DNA from: Nemopilema nomurai
Taxonomy: Eukaryota; Cnidaria; Scyphozoa; Rhizostomeae; Rhizostomatidae
Direction of reading: 5' to 3'
Assembly: GCA_003864495.1 (NCBI GenBank)
Contig: ML133402.1
Location: 1,227,867-1,291,866, forward strand
DNA length: 64,000 nt
Shown: piece by piece, positions 36,732 through 49,900 of the stretch
How positions within the stretch are numbered: position 1 is the stretch's first letter
How the letters are laid out: every line of letters starts with the position of its first letter
The notes under the pieces: model-generated
What the model saw: only the letters and a program-made list of their open reading frames with translations
What the model was told of the DNA's origin: nothing
Database searches by the model: none
Program-made: the position numbers and the translations under genes

Positions 36732-39700
36732 CTGGAAAAAATGAACATGACAATGATTTTTTTACATTCCAATTACGATTAACGCAGGGGTGGCGGAGAG
36801 TGCTATTAACACTATTAGTCTAAAGGCAGTTTTTCCAAAAAATTTTCTAATTATTCTTTTAAAAAAATTTGAAAAAAGTACCAAAAGATAGCAAACAATA
36901 TCAAACTACAGGTCTTCTTCATGGAAATGGTCTCATTGCTCATGTTTACTTGATGTTTGTTACGTGACGTGCCATTATTCATTAATCCCATAAAATAAGC
37001 CGGTCACGCTATTAGTCTGGCAATCGCAATAGGATTTGAAGGAGTTGTTGGCGACGTTGCATTTATTGTGTCACAGGCTTGTGAAACTACTGAACTACTG
37101 AACTACTGAAACCTCACAGTCGAAAATTGTTCAAAAGCTCGCTTCAAAATGAATGAAGTCGCCTCAGATAGAGTTAAGTGGAATGTTTTAGAAGTGTTGT
37201 CCCTTTTGTCAGAACAGGGTAAACTGACCTATGAGCAACGTCTTCGTCTAAAAGACGACCATGCCCAGAGGCTTTAGTTAAAAACAGGTCTTGCCAAGTG
37301 GTTTATGATCACTTTTCATGGATGTGTGGTGATGAAGTAAAAAACACGCATTTTTGCTGGCCTTGCTTGGTAATGAGTGATACACAGCATGTAAGATAGC
37401 TTTTTATTGAAATTTCTTGTAAAGCGGTAGACATTTTTGATGTTTTTGAGTCACCTGAGCTGAAAGAAGCGGCCATACTATTCGGTTTCAGAAACCAATA
37501 GTGGGGTTACGGCATTACGTGGGCTACAAACCGTTGTAAAAAATGGCCGCACCGGCACCCATCAGACGCAAAATACTGGGAGAATAGAATTTTTTGTAAC
37601 GGCATGTAATACTGCTTTCAGCGATTTTCTAAAAAGTAAATAATTTACAGTAGTATGTAGAATCATATTGTTGAGATTATGCATATTTCTTTATTTAATA
37701 AACAGCGACTTTAATTTAATTCACTTCTTGGTTTAGCTTCGCGTTGTATTGTAAGCGGGTATCAATCCTCAAAATGGGCGTTTCTAGGTGAAAAAGGGTG
37801 GGGTCGCCAAAAATTTTAGCTTCCAATAGTACTTCCATAGGGCTTCGCGCCGCCCCTGGATTAACGGTAACCATCATTGCAAACATTATCACTATCGTTA
37901 TCGAGACATCTTCAGCTCCAAATCAACGACAATTTTACGACCATTATTGCAGCCATTATAATCAAGAAGCAAAGTTTGCAGGGTGTGAAGACCAGCCATA
38001 GCAAGCTCTTTCAATTAAAATTCATTTTATCACATTTCGGTTATTTCCCTCGTTTTTGGACATTTAAAAGAGTAATAACCGGTTACATCGGAATCGGATC
38101 CATGTAAGGGCAACGGGAATAGCTAATCAATTTTTCCAGAACTTTTAATAAAAATCTGTCCATCTATATCGCTAAAAGTAGAATTGAAGAATAGAAAAAT
38201 ATCACTTCTCAAACGGAAAATATCAATTGTCATAGGATAGAAATATTTTTCTTATATTTTTATAATATTTTATAAATATTTTTATAAATCATTTTTCTTC
38301 TTTTTTAAGGGTGAAATGTTGTTCATTCATGATATAGCTTCCGATTAAAAACAGCAGACCCTAATTTCGAAATTCATGGATTTTATATTATATCATACAG
38401 AGATAGCTAACTATTGAACTCATAACTCAAATAAATACTCTACAAGTGTTCAAAAAACAAATATCAGAAAACCAAATCGTCCAATTGTACTTGTACATTG
38501 CTTTGCTTCTTACACATTGCTTTTTACATTAATTGGCTTTAATGTAATCATAGCTAGAAATTGCACCTAGAAATTGAAAACTTAAATGGAGGTAGAAACA
38601 TAATCGTGGTTTATACAAATCTTCGACGCAGTACTGTTTTCATTTTGTCATTATTGAATCCAGTGCTTCTACTTGGAAAGATTAATCATTTTTTCAGGAG
38701 TTGTGGTCGATTGGAAGAATAAGAAATGGATTTTCAAATGAAAGTAAATTTGGAAGGATCTTATGAAAATAGGAGGGGTTTATGGAAATAATACAATATA
38801 TCAAGAAAATTAATAAAAAATCGGAGTTTTCTCATAAATGATTAAGCAAATTAACACCTCAAACCGATAAGCAGTGAATCCTTTTTCGTGCTGAAGAATA
38901 TTTCTGATGTTTTGAGATGGTGTTTTGATTAAACGAGTTTCAATGAAAACTTTGGAAACAGTTGACCCAAGCGTGGTAATTTTTGCGAGTTCTACTTATA
39001 ATCAGAAGCGTAGAGAGGGGGTGGTGGGGCGTAACGGAGTAAAAGTCCGGGGCCCGCAAAATATAGGTCTTACCAATTTTTTCTCAATTTTTAAACTATT
39101 TGCAAAACTACGGTCCCATAATAACAGATTATTCTAAGGGGCCCTAGAGTTGCAGTAAAATATCAATGACGCCTGTCTGAAACTGTCTGAACCGATAAAA
39201 TTTTTTGCTAGCCTGAAAGCGCGTAAAGTTATGTTGTAGTATTTTAGCAGTCAATTTTTGTTTTGTTTTATGTTTTAGTATTTTAACAGCCAAGTAATGT
39301 TTTAGTATTTCAAAAACTTTAACGGTCACTAAAAGGGCGTGGCAACATCTAAAAAGGGTGTGGTCTTTCAAAAAAATTTCGACTGCGGCGCAAAAGGGCC
39401 CGCCCCGGCTCCGGGGCCCGGGCCGTCTATCAACGACCCTGCCTTTTATAAACTAATCATAGAATCGTCTGCACGCTAGTGGAGTCGTGGAAAACGAAAC
39501 TTTCCCACCTTTACATTGAATTCAATTTTGAGAAGAAAATGGCCATGCCTTTGAGCTCATTTCTGCTCAAATGAGGACCCTGAATTGGTATAGTGTTGAT
39601 ATTTTAATAGGCGAAATTTTGCTTTATTCAAGGAACAGATTTTATGACAGCCAAGAAGGTATATTCACTTTTAATAGCAGCGAGCACGGGTTCCGATGCT

Positions 39701-42700
39701 TTTTGGAATTGGGGAGAAGGGGAAAGGTAACAAAAGGTTAACAATCATTACAAAGGATTTTGAAGAAATTATTGGTTCCTTTCCCTGTTGAAAATATTTT
39801 TTTGTTATTGTTATGCTTTTCGAAATGCCTATGATCTTTGCAATGCTGTGTCAATAAGTTGTTAGATTCCTATATCTTGCAGAGTTAATGTATTTTCAAA
39901 TTAACACAAGTCTAAGAAAAATTGCTTCAAAAATAATTGCTAATTTTAGCCAAAAATCATTTTGACACTTTGAAATTTCGTTCGGCAAAAAGTGGAAGCA
40001 CTCATTGAATCCTTTCTTAAGGTTAAAAGTATGGAAGGTTAAAAGGGCAAAATTTACTCGCAGTTACTTTTTTACAGTGTACAAAGGTCTACCGCCTCCT
40101 TCCACCGATGCAATATCAGAAACATAATAAACATGTGCTTAAATATAACAAAAAGACGGCCCCTAATTCAATTTATCAATTTGATTTAGGCGGAGGATGT
40201 TATAGAGAACGATAGGAAAAGGCAATTACGTCTGTATGTTTGAACTGGTGTTTGGCGAATTCTTGCGCCGATTGTAAATGAAGGGTATGTGCTACAATGG
40301 AACTTACTACAATGGCCTAAATGATTTCACGCGACCCGAATACCAAGCACTTATCAGCAGTAAAGGCCCTGGATGCGAGAAATGATGATCATTATAAGGG
40401 ACACGATGATATGGAATGTTAATAAAAGAGAAGGATTTTGTATCCGCCCCCATCCTCTTCATATCCCCTCTTACGTTCCAAGAAAAAGCTGAATGCATCT
40501 CAGAGTGCATAACAGCAATGGCGATCGAAAACAATCACTTAAGGTGAACTTCGTTCCTCCATGGTAGCCATTCGCGAACTTCCACTCTTTTCTTACTCAA
40601 GATTAAAAAAATTGACACATGAAGAGCACGCGTAGTCATCAGTTAATGGGATTTCTCGATCTACTGATTTGGAAACATATCATAAGCATTTTCAAATGCT
40701 TAGCTCTTTGAACAGAAAGTGAATTTGATTAATTACATCGTCCTTAATACAGGTATATGAGACATCATGGATATCACATTAAAAATCAATCGCTGATAAG
40801 CTTTTGAAAAGAAATTGATCTGCTTTAGTACGCCTGAAGGCCTAATTGTGACAGCAAGAAATTTCAACATCATAAAGCCAGCTTTGTGGTTTGCTTATAT
40901 CTTATATCTAAATTAGGCCTCTTATGCTTTTGAGAACAAGTTCCTCTGTTGAAATGCTGACTCATTGTAGCAATAAACTTTAACAACAAAGTATTTGGTT
41001 TTCTTTTGTGATTCAAATTTCATTTTATCAATTTTCTCCTTTCAGTTAGCTCGATTCAAATCTTTTGAATTGGAAACTGACAAGGAATACTAAAGTCCAA
41101 ATGAATGTAAATGAATACGATGTAAGCAAGATGCCAGTTTTATGACAGCAAAGAATATCATTACCTCTTTATTATGAGTTAAGCACGCGAGGCAGTACAC
41201 ATATTAATGAAAAGACAACTAGTTCTTGATGAACAGTCAATCGAGATTGTTCCTTAATTCCGCCAAACGAAATATGCCCTCGGTTGCCATCAATTTGTCA
41301 AATTTATAAACTTTAAGCGCTAAAAACTGCCAAAACGGCCGCTGACAAAACGCTAACTATTTTGTGGAAGGGCCAAGAGACTCCTCTCTTACAAACAGCT
41401 GGATACAACAACAGCTTGAAACAACAATAAGCCTAAAGTGGTTTTGGAACGATGTACGAGATAGGCTGGCACCAGGGTACTGTTACTGTTACTCTGTCTA
41501 TTGAAATATGTACCCAATGATATCAACTGCGATTTTTTTACTGTCTAAACAGTAAAAACTTTTTCTTTTAAATAGATTTTGCTTTAGGGGTGTCTCCTTT
41601 GTTGTCAGGTCGGCTTTACGCTTATGCAAAGCATTTCAGCGTACTCTTCAGATCCATTTGAAGGATTCACGTTGAATTCACAGAAGTTCTTTCATACTAA
41701 ATGTTACGCAAAATTGTTTCCGGTTATCCCATGAGCTTTTTAGATGGTTATCTTGATCTTAATTTGGGTATGAAAGACAAAATTAATGTTATCTAAGGAC
41801 TTAAATGTCTGCACCTTTGCCAAACACGCTACCTAGATACAATTAGGCCTTTTCTCAAAGTTGGAAATAATTAAACCAGCACTGACCTCAACCTCGTAAA
41901 CGCATGTTATTATGAATTGACCATACTTTGAAACACTAGTGTTCTGATATTAATGTATTTTGATCTACCCGCGCGGGCCCCTCATGAAGTGCAAGCAAGA
42001 GAAGGAGAATGTTCTTGTTCTCTAAACTGTTCAAGGAATTCTGTAGCCACTAACAGGTGGAAAATATGAATTAATGCAGCCAATAAAGCAGGAAACGAGT
42101 TTTCAGAGGGGGTATTGCATACCAGCTTTTTGGCAAGCCTCACAAGAGCCCCTCCACGTACCCCTTCCAAATCCAAAAATGGGAGTGGCCATGTTCCCCT
42201 TTTTTATCTGGCCCTGCACCTTTTGATGCAAGTATGGCTCAGTGGTTAGAGGCGCTGCCTACGTATCCAAGGGTCCGTGGTTTGAGTCCCTGGCATGACC
42301 AAACTTGTACACAAGGTAAGGAGAGTCACCAGCTCTCTGTTATTCCAGACATAAGAAATCACAAGGTGTGGTCACATCGCGAGGAAGAACCAGGACACTG
42401 CTCGATAAGCTTAAGCTTCTCAGTGTCCTAAAAACTACCTTCAGAAGCCAGGTAGAAACAAATACTAAATACTTAATACTAGGTGCTTCTAACGTCTCTG
42501 TGTATTGCAAACACCTTCCTCGTTCCACTACATTGACGTTTGTAGGCGTCAGTGTTACAGTAATCTGGGAGCCTCTCTGAATCTGAACGAATAAGTATTA
42601 CCAACGTCGGGTATGATCTTGCTATGAATTCAGACGTTCCGGATTGTGGTAGCAATAATCAATTGTGAACGTCATATGGAGCTTTGCTCTTAATCAAATC

Positions 42701-43928
42701 AAAATTAATCTTCTATCTTAATCTGTCATGTTATTAGACAGATCGCTCTATAGCCAGATAACGTGTCATCAAAGTCAAGTGGTTTTTTGATGAAATTCGG
42801 CTCCAATCATGACAGTAAAACCCGATACATACCCTTGCTGTTAGTTTGCCACCAGAATCGACTGTTAGGTATCTTCTTGAGTATACACTCTTTATTCTGA
42901 CTAGACTTGGTCCAAACGACTGAAGCTCTAAGAGGACTGCAGATTAAAGGAAATGCAAATAATCATCATTAGCCGTGACAATGAAAGTAGCAAGATCAGA
43001 CAGAATTGGATCTACCTGACAAAGGATGACAAGGGATATGTACATAGGTCCTCCGGATGCAACTGGACCTGAATAGGAAAACTTTAACAGGGGGACAATG
43101 CTGGTTAGAGTCTGAGCTGAGCCGCGTTTAATTTCCTGTAAAATTACCACAATGCTCCATAAGGGAATGTTTTATCTCATTTGTCATGTAACGTTGCGAG
43201 GCTTCATCGTCTATGTGTGTTCTTTCATCAACAAGTAACTTACAGAGATATTAATACGCAACCAAAAACCAAATGCAGGGCTGATGAGACTCTTAGATAT
43301 TAAAGCCGATGTCCAAGGAAAACAGCATGCCTGTGATAACTGACAGTAATTGCTAGCAACTAACATTGGCCGTAACATACTAAAGCCAGTAATTTAAGAA
43401 CACTATCGGAGTTTAAAAAACGCACAAACAACAAGCATGCAAATGCAAACCTTGATAAGCATGATTGGTATGATATTTATACTGATATATAAACTATAAA
43501 AAACTTTGATAAGTATGTATAAAGAAGCAGGCATATGAACTTCGAACGTTGGACTTACTGTGGGGGTCAAGTTGATTGCGAGTCCCTCTAACTAACCCAT
43601 TTGGCAGCAACTGGAGATATAATCCTGATCTGCAGTATATCTGGCAGCGCACTGCATAGCTTGGCAATGGCATGATCACGCGTTGTGCGATGTTCACGTG
43701 GACATTTCGTTTGCGCCTGTGTCTTATCCTGGGACCACGCTTTTGGTATCTTAAGAACATGTCTTTCAACAACCTACTGAAGTCAAAGTCTTGCTTCACG
43801 TTGCTTGCTTTCTTGATAGTAGCCAAGTATTTCTGGTACGAGCTTCCTCGCTTTTTCTTTGCATGAATGCTTTGGGTTCCAGTGTAAAGAAGAAGGCAAC
43901 AGGCAACACAGCACAAAAGCTGATGTAT
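36528..43928 (-). CDS. FGF: Fibroblast growth factor ligand
   Basis: A secreted FGF-family signal that binds receptor tyrosine kinases and heparan sulphate. Three exons are read: 43559-43928, 43016-43116 and 36528-36731. The first opens with a hydrophobic signal-like segment (QLLCCVACCLLLYTGTQSIHA, likely cut after IHA), then a basic region (RIRHRRKR), and the first beta strands of the trefoil core, QIYCRSGLYLQLLPNGLVRG followed by TR. The last has SYNSYSSYKYFFDEPYDIFV and GLRSTGQIKKTWKTYPGQ, matching the FGF pattern NYNTYxSxKYxxWYVALxRxGxxKxGxKTxPGQ, then a stop after FLVIKKDH. Exon 1 ends in phase 1, exon 2 is 101 bp and exon 3 begins in phase 0, the classic FGF layout (vertebrate exon 2 is usually 104 bp). 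No ATG precedes the signal segment in its exon, so a start exon upstream is missing. The subfamily is not assignable. Confidence 0.85.
37148..37276 (+). CDS. Small unassigned open reading frame (42 aa)
   Basis: The plus strand carries an ATG in good context (aaaATGa) opening MNEVASDRVKWNVLEVLSL and onward to a TAG, a 42-residue peptide. The composition is protein-like: charged, amphipathic helical (SEQGKLTYEQRLRLKDDHAQ), unlike the surrounding AT-rich frames. No family is recognised. It could be a degraded transposon ORF, a short exon, or chance; no donor site directly supports splicing. Confidence 0.25.
39004..39405. repeat. Dispersed repeat, long copy
   Basis: The segment 39004-39073, containing GTCCGGGGCCCGCAAAATAT, and the segment 39377-39405, containing TTTCGACTGCGGCGCAAAAG, are both found in the same order at 63711-63834. 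Here they are separated by about 300 bp of AT-rich sequence; there the separation is about 8 bp. This is probably a family of non-autonomous elements; its ends are not defined. Confidence 0.75.
42231..42300 (+). mobile_element. tRNA-derived SINE head
   Basis: A tRNA-like segment has a Pol III A box (TGGCTCAGTGG at 42235-42245) and a B box (GGTTTGAGTCC at 42279-42289) about 44 bp apart. The stems are degenerate and there is no clean cloverleaf, so a functional tRNA is unlikely. The unrelated body downstream (to about 42480-42560) is probably the rest of the SINE. The 3' end and target duplication were not found. Confidence 0.65.
43016..43116 (-). CDS. FGF: Probable FGF middle exon (divergent)
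   Basis: This 101-bp segment between a ggctcag acceptor and a tgtcag|gtagat donor enters in phase 1 and leaves in phase 0, as FGF middle exons do. Its translation contains LLKFSYSGPVASGGPMYISL, only loosely like the usual VVxIKGVxSGxYLxM, and it lacks the usual GxLY turn. The nearer acceptor ttttacag gives an in-frame stop in the required phase. Position, length and phase support it; sequence does so weakly. The true exon may lie elsewhere in the 6-kb intron. Confidence 0.45.
43559..43928 (-). CDS. FGF: FGF exon with signal segment and first core strands
   Basis: It begins after a strong acceptor (cctgctctttatag) and ends at aca|gtaagt in phase 1. The frame upstream is closed by a TAG overlapping the acceptor, so the start codon must come from another exon. 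The overlapping second frame, which starts with an ATG at 43951-43949, also looks signal-like but leaves the FGF frame; it is treated as a shadow. Confidence 0.85.
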
Positions 43929-43999
43929 CTATAAAGAGCAGGAACAAACATCGGAATTCTGAAGGCAGGCCTATTCAAATCTAAACTAAATGTTAGCAT

Positions 44000-46900
44000 C
44001 ACAGTGTAGTGTTAGAAACTTTACTTTGTAGAGCATCATAGTAATGAAAGAGAGCTATGATGAAAAAGGAAAGAACACACTCTTCAATTTCTTTCGCTTC
44101 ACCATTACAGAAGACGGTTTATACGTAGATGATTCTTTCGCCCATGTCAATATGATTTGTGCCTATAATCGCCTGCACAAAAGTACAGCGTGAATTGCTT
44201 CATCAGTTGTTTGACCATGTATTGATCAGCGGGACTATGCTGCTAAGATTTTGTGAAAATGTTGGATTCTATTCATAACATGGAACGAAGCTAGGTGACT
44301 TTAACAATAGGTCCTGACTTAGAAAATTAATGCTACTTAGAGTGCAAGCTCTGGACTAGTCAAGCTTCCTGCTATTTCTAAATGGTAGCTTGTGAGCTCT
44401 CTATAGTAATCTTTCTCAAAACAGCACACGTTTTGCACGATAGTTCAGAAGTTCGATAAGAGTCTATGGTGGTTTATGGTACGTAAGTCACTCAACTCAT
44501 AAGGCGATCGAAGTGCGCTGCCATTGTTTATGGGATATAATAGCAGAATGGTGTATAGATTGGTCGCAGCCTGAAGATATGAACATTTAATGACGACAGC
44601 TTGACTTGAACCTTTAGTTACTGCTTCTTTTGTGGTTTGTCTATCGCACATGTAGCTATAAAAAGTTAAAAAAACTGGTTCTAAGAAGAGCACCTAAGGA
44701 ATTTTAAACTTTTCATGGCTGAGTTCACTGCAATCTTAATTTTTTTACTATTAGACTGTTCTTCTTCCTACAGTTTCTCTTTCATTCGGCTGTTTAAGCT
44801 TGTACGAGAATTTTGCATCAGTTGAATGCAGCTTTCTCAGAATTATTTTGGCTGCAGCAAAAAAGCAAGACCAGCCCACCCTAAAAGGAATCTCCATTTC
44901 TTTTTGAGAATTAAAATTGAGAAATATGTATGTACTGAAAATTGTGAAGTTGTAAGCCAAAGGGTCAATCAAAATGTGTCAATCTCCAAAAAACCTTTCT
45001 TTGATTCCAGTTTTCATTGCTTGCATGGCATGCAGCTTTGAAACGGATCGTATACACCACAATCTTCTAAAATAAACTCTGATTTTTCCTGAATCATGAT
45101 ATTCTCATATTTCGTGTCATGCGGCAAAAGCAAAGTAATCTTCTTTAAAAAGTGGTTCCCATTGGCTACCGTTAAATTTCGACGTTATTAAAATGAAATT
45201 TTAATCTAAGGCAATTAAAGTGCGGAAACAAAGCTTTTTGTGTAAGATATTAAATGAATTCTCAATTCTTTCGTTTTTCTCGGTAATTACATCTGTAATT
45301 AGGAAAGTGGATATTAATTTTTGGATTTGGATGAAATAGCGGTAGAGACATAAGAGTGGCTAGAGGTTGAAAGAGATTCAAAGGGAATTCTCCTCTAGAC
45401 AAAAGCGAAGAATAAATGTCCAATAATTACATGATTGATAAGGTCATAGAGGAAATCAGAACAGTAAGTTTGACGATAGAAATTTACTACAATTTTCTCA
45501 TTATTTCTAGCAGATGATACGGTAATTAGATCTGAGATAAAACCGAGGATAAACTTATTGCTCATTAGAGGTCAAGTTTGATCAATATCTATTAAATTCT
45601 TTCATGGTCTTCTTCACTAGAATAGACATATACAAATACCCTTTGTCGATTAAATAGACCTCCATGCAACAATTGAGAATTCCTCCTAGGATATGTTACC
45701 CTCATGTACCTTTCTATTGGCTTCTCGAGGAAAAATCCTCTTTTATACTTGGTTAATGAAACAAGGAGGGGGGACGTAGCAATGCAGTCACAATCTTAAA
45801 TGAAAGTTGTCTCCTTGTTTCAAATGCAATCATTTCACGTTCCTAAAAGCTTAATTGGAGAAACATCGTTGCGTTTCTGATGATATGGCAGTTTTCCGCC
45901 ACAAAGTCACTAAGTTTTCTGCCATTTTAAGCAATCATGCTTCTAAATGCATTATAGAACAAAAATGTTTGTTTATCAAAAATAGGTTTCCTTGTTCATA
46001 AAGAGCTTCCATGAATAGGCATGTAGCCTAAGCCCTTCTCTATAATCGATCACTTTGCATCAGGCAGCCATAAATGGAACATTCAGCCTAGCGTTCTCAG
46101 CAAGGACGGGACTCGATATCATAACTATGAAATTGGTTTGTGGATTGACGAGTGATTGGTATTCATGAAAGCCTTTCAACTGAGGAAAGATTGTGTCAAC
46201 ATTGGAGCATTTAGTCTGCAATCAGCATCAAGATGCAATACAAATGTCACTCTAAAAAGAAGTATCTAGACTTGTACCCCTTGAGAGGTTGCATAGCAAA
46301 GCCAGCTGAAACGTGTTGTCCATATCTTTCCTCTGATGTTTCGAAATCTCATTTAAATCCACAGGCTTGCAATCTAAACCCTGTTCTGTCTTTAAAGTTA
46401 GTTCTAGTTACTTAAAAATTTTATTTGACATTAAAGTAAATTAATAGATATTGGGGACTTTTTAAGTCAGAGGAAGTTGTGCAATAATTGGATGAACAGC
46501 CGTATTTCCTTGTAATAGATAACTGCACACGGGCCAACTTCAACCTCATTAGCAAACCCTCGCACGAGTTGATGCAGATTTATTGAACAAACAGACAATT
46601 TATTCTCAGAGCAGAGTATCTTCAAAACTATATCTAGCTTTGTTTGCTCCATTACAAAGGCTGTCAAACGCCTACATATTGACATGTCAAAGGTAGCCTT
46701 AAGGATTTTCAGCTCTTGATTTATACACCCGCTCACGAAAAACTAAGATTGGGGTAAGCATGGAAAATATTGGATAAGAAAGCAAATCCTTTAACCATGA
46801 TCAAACCTTTTCGAAAGACAAGAACCGCAATTATCTTGTCCTCGTATACTAATATGTATTTACAGAGGGCATAACGTTATAATCATAGAAGAAACGACCT

Positions 46901-49900
46901 TTCTAGCAGCAATAAGACGAAACACAAATGTCGTTGAAATTGATTATTGTAGGCCATTAGGGTATGTATCTAGGATAATCTAGGAGCAATTAAATCAATC
47001 CATTCTTGCCTCAGGGTTACAATTTTGAGTATTCAATATTCCATTTAATCAAACATCTGACAAATAACTCCAAATAAAACGCAGCAATCCAGAGGAAAGC
47101 AACTGGTGTTCCTTCAGACCTGTGGTTAGAACGATAATTGCTAATAACGGTAAGCTGATCACAGAGGACCTTTTCGTTCCGTGGAACCTGTTACGAAGAA
47201 GAAATAACGTGGATTTGCATATCTCTGTTAGCAATACGATTGAAAAAAACTGTTGCCAAGTGCATCAAGGAAAAAAGAAGTATAAGTTTCATATTATGAA
47301 ATATCTTGATGGTCCATTGGTTCAAAAAACAAAAACTGCAAGCAATTTCGACATAAAACACAAGTCATTTCGACATTTTTGTCGGCACCGCCAGAAAAAC
47401 TATAACTTTGTCGACTTTAATGCGATAGTGTTAGGCCAGATTTTAATGCGATAGTCTTTTTATCTAGCCTTGTTTTCCAAATACGGCTAAGCATCACAAA
47501 TCGCTAAGTCTAAACCCAGGAAATTTTTTCCATTTAAAACAGTTAAAGCTTTGATTAATAATTAAGATTAACTTCCACATGGCTACTTGTATTTCCCAAT
47601 CAACGCGATTAAACGGAGGTCGGCGTGCCAATCAAGGCCAGCTTGAAGATTTATCCTTCATTCTTGGTTAAAAACAAATTTTCATGAAACCTTACCAGAC
47701 ATCATGTACATTGATGACATTGCTAAATAACCTTGGCGCAAATTTCATAAAGGAACGCTAACGCAAGAAATTAAGCCTCTAAAGAAGTGTCAACACGTTA
47801 CCTTGACTATGTTCATCTCAACGGATTGTTTCTCTAGCCAACTCGTGCCGGCGTACCGCGCGAACGTATTGAGTTGTATCCGTGCGTACTCGACGTTTTC
47901 AATGCTTGGCAATGAGAGACCTAGAGCCAACTTCCTTCTTAAAGTGTAAAAGAAATGACCGGCTTCTGTGCGTAATTAAATTGTTTTCTTAATGTTGTCT
48001 TGACCCAGGTCTAGTTGTTTTCTTGTGGGATTGGAACACCCCTAAAGCTGATTCAATGGCTTTTTCAAGGTATATCCGTGTGCGGAGAGGGCATTGCTTC
48101 CTTTTGACGTGATCAAGTATCATGCAGCACTCATTGTTTGCTTAAAAGCAATGCATTTGCCAATCAATGAATTTGACTTAAAACGCTTTGTATTCCCATG
48201 TCGTATGTTATTGTTAAGCCTTAACACAAGAATTTTCGTCGCTGAATCACGGGGGTCGCCCATTTCCGCTTAATAGCAAGAGTCTTTGATTTTTGTCTTA
48301 CAGAGAAATTCTTTTGCCATCCTGCGGCTTGCGCGAGGTTGGTCGCTCTGCAGATGAATGAAGCGCACTTACTAAGGCCAACGCCATTGGATTGATTCGG
48401 ACACGAGGTTTGCGCGATTCATTCAGCAATCAGTGAGTAAGCTAGGTAGATTTTCATATCCTCAGCTGGAGTGCTATACAGCTTGTGAAATCCCAGAAAG
48501 TGCTATATGACCTTTATTGTGCTATATTCAGTCGATAGTTATGTAAAGGTGAGGAAAAATTAATATAAAATAGCTCCTTTTTTTACTAATAGGTTCATGT
48601 TGGTAAGAAGACTTACTTCGTCACGAGGAGAATATGACGTCATCAATCACTGGTGCCCAGTTCCCTGCATTATGCTAGCAGCTAATTAACATAGCTTAAT
48701 CAAAGGAATCATATTTTTTGTGTTAGTCTTGAAAGATTGTGCATATAAATTGTTTTTCAATAAAATCTGTGTCATAATTTTCCTTTATACAGTGGTCAAT
48801 ACATGCAAACATGGAACGCGATTCAAGAGAAGAAGAAACAGACTACATTTTGCACTTGTCCAATCCTTTCCGCGAGAAGATCAATCTTTTAAAGGTATCA
48901 TCCCCGGGACTATAGCCTAATCATGTTCAGACTTGGAGGTATGAAAGGTCATTTTTTCTTTTCTTCTATTGATATACATGTGTAAGTCCCACAGCGCCAC
49001 AACCACATCTACATTTTCTCGCTTTGCCTGAAGTCTTTCGAAAGCTGAACTAACCTACTTAAGTCCGTTGAAACTGCATAAGGATCGCGTTGGAATGGGT
49101 GAAATTGACTGCGTAGCAACTTGATTGCAAAGATGCTCGCTTGATAGCTGGTGTCTTTAAAGGGTGCTCTTCTAAAGCCTCTTTGAATGTCTCAATGGAA
49201 AGTCTGCACAAAGTCCTTACATTGAAAATAATTGTAACACTTCTACATTGGACTTAATTGGCGATAAAGATTGATCCGATAAACTGAAATCAGTTTATAT
49301 AAGATTCGTATTTTCATAAATAAAGAAGTTTCAAGGTCTTGATTGATTTCTCAAAGGGAAGGACTTTCTCCCACATCTTTTACTGTGGCTCCGCAGGGCC
49401 AGGCAATAGGCGACTGCGCGTGGGTAATAGGTAAAACAGAAACAAAATTTGACATAAATGAATGGAATAAAACCTTTGCGACACGGCTCAGGGTGATAAA
49501 AAAATCACCTTTGGTCCCATGCCTTGAGTCAAATGACCATGACCATATAAAAGACTATAAGTGACAAAGTATACTTTGCAAAAGGATCGAAAATGGAGAT
49601 CGTTATTAAGTCGTGTCTGAACTTCGGATTAAGACAGAATACTTAATTTTCAACAATTCAAAATGTTAATATCTTGCAATAAGCGTGAAATAGGGGCCAG
49701 GAAGGTGATTTGATTGCATTATACAAGATTGGTGTACCATTAACGTGGCAATAGCATAGCCAGAGGGAACAATAGGTAGTCACCCACACCCCAACCCTCT
49801 CCCTAAAGTTTTGTTTACGAAGAATGGACAAATCCAGCAAAAAGTCAGCACCTCATTACTAAAGACAATTTAGCAATATTTAGAGAAAAGCAGTTGATCT

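Larger units (their letters stand above)
36740..43000. other. Large FGF intron
   Basis: About 6.3 kb between the last and middle FGF exons. It holds a three-unit 8-bp repeat (AACTACTG, 37085-37108), a small ATG-initiated frame at 37148-37276, one copy of a dispersed repeat (39004-39405) and a tRNA-derived SINE head (42231-42300). A true FGF middle exon could also be hidden here. No other gene was recognised. Confidence 0.6.

Noticed and set aside
42231..42300. Functional tRNA gene
   Set aside because: A and B boxes are present but the acceptor and T stems do not pair well and the sequence continues as a SINE-like body.
47122..47454. 110-codon plus-strand frame
   Set aside because: Basic, AT-rich composition, no known domain, no start context or splice support.
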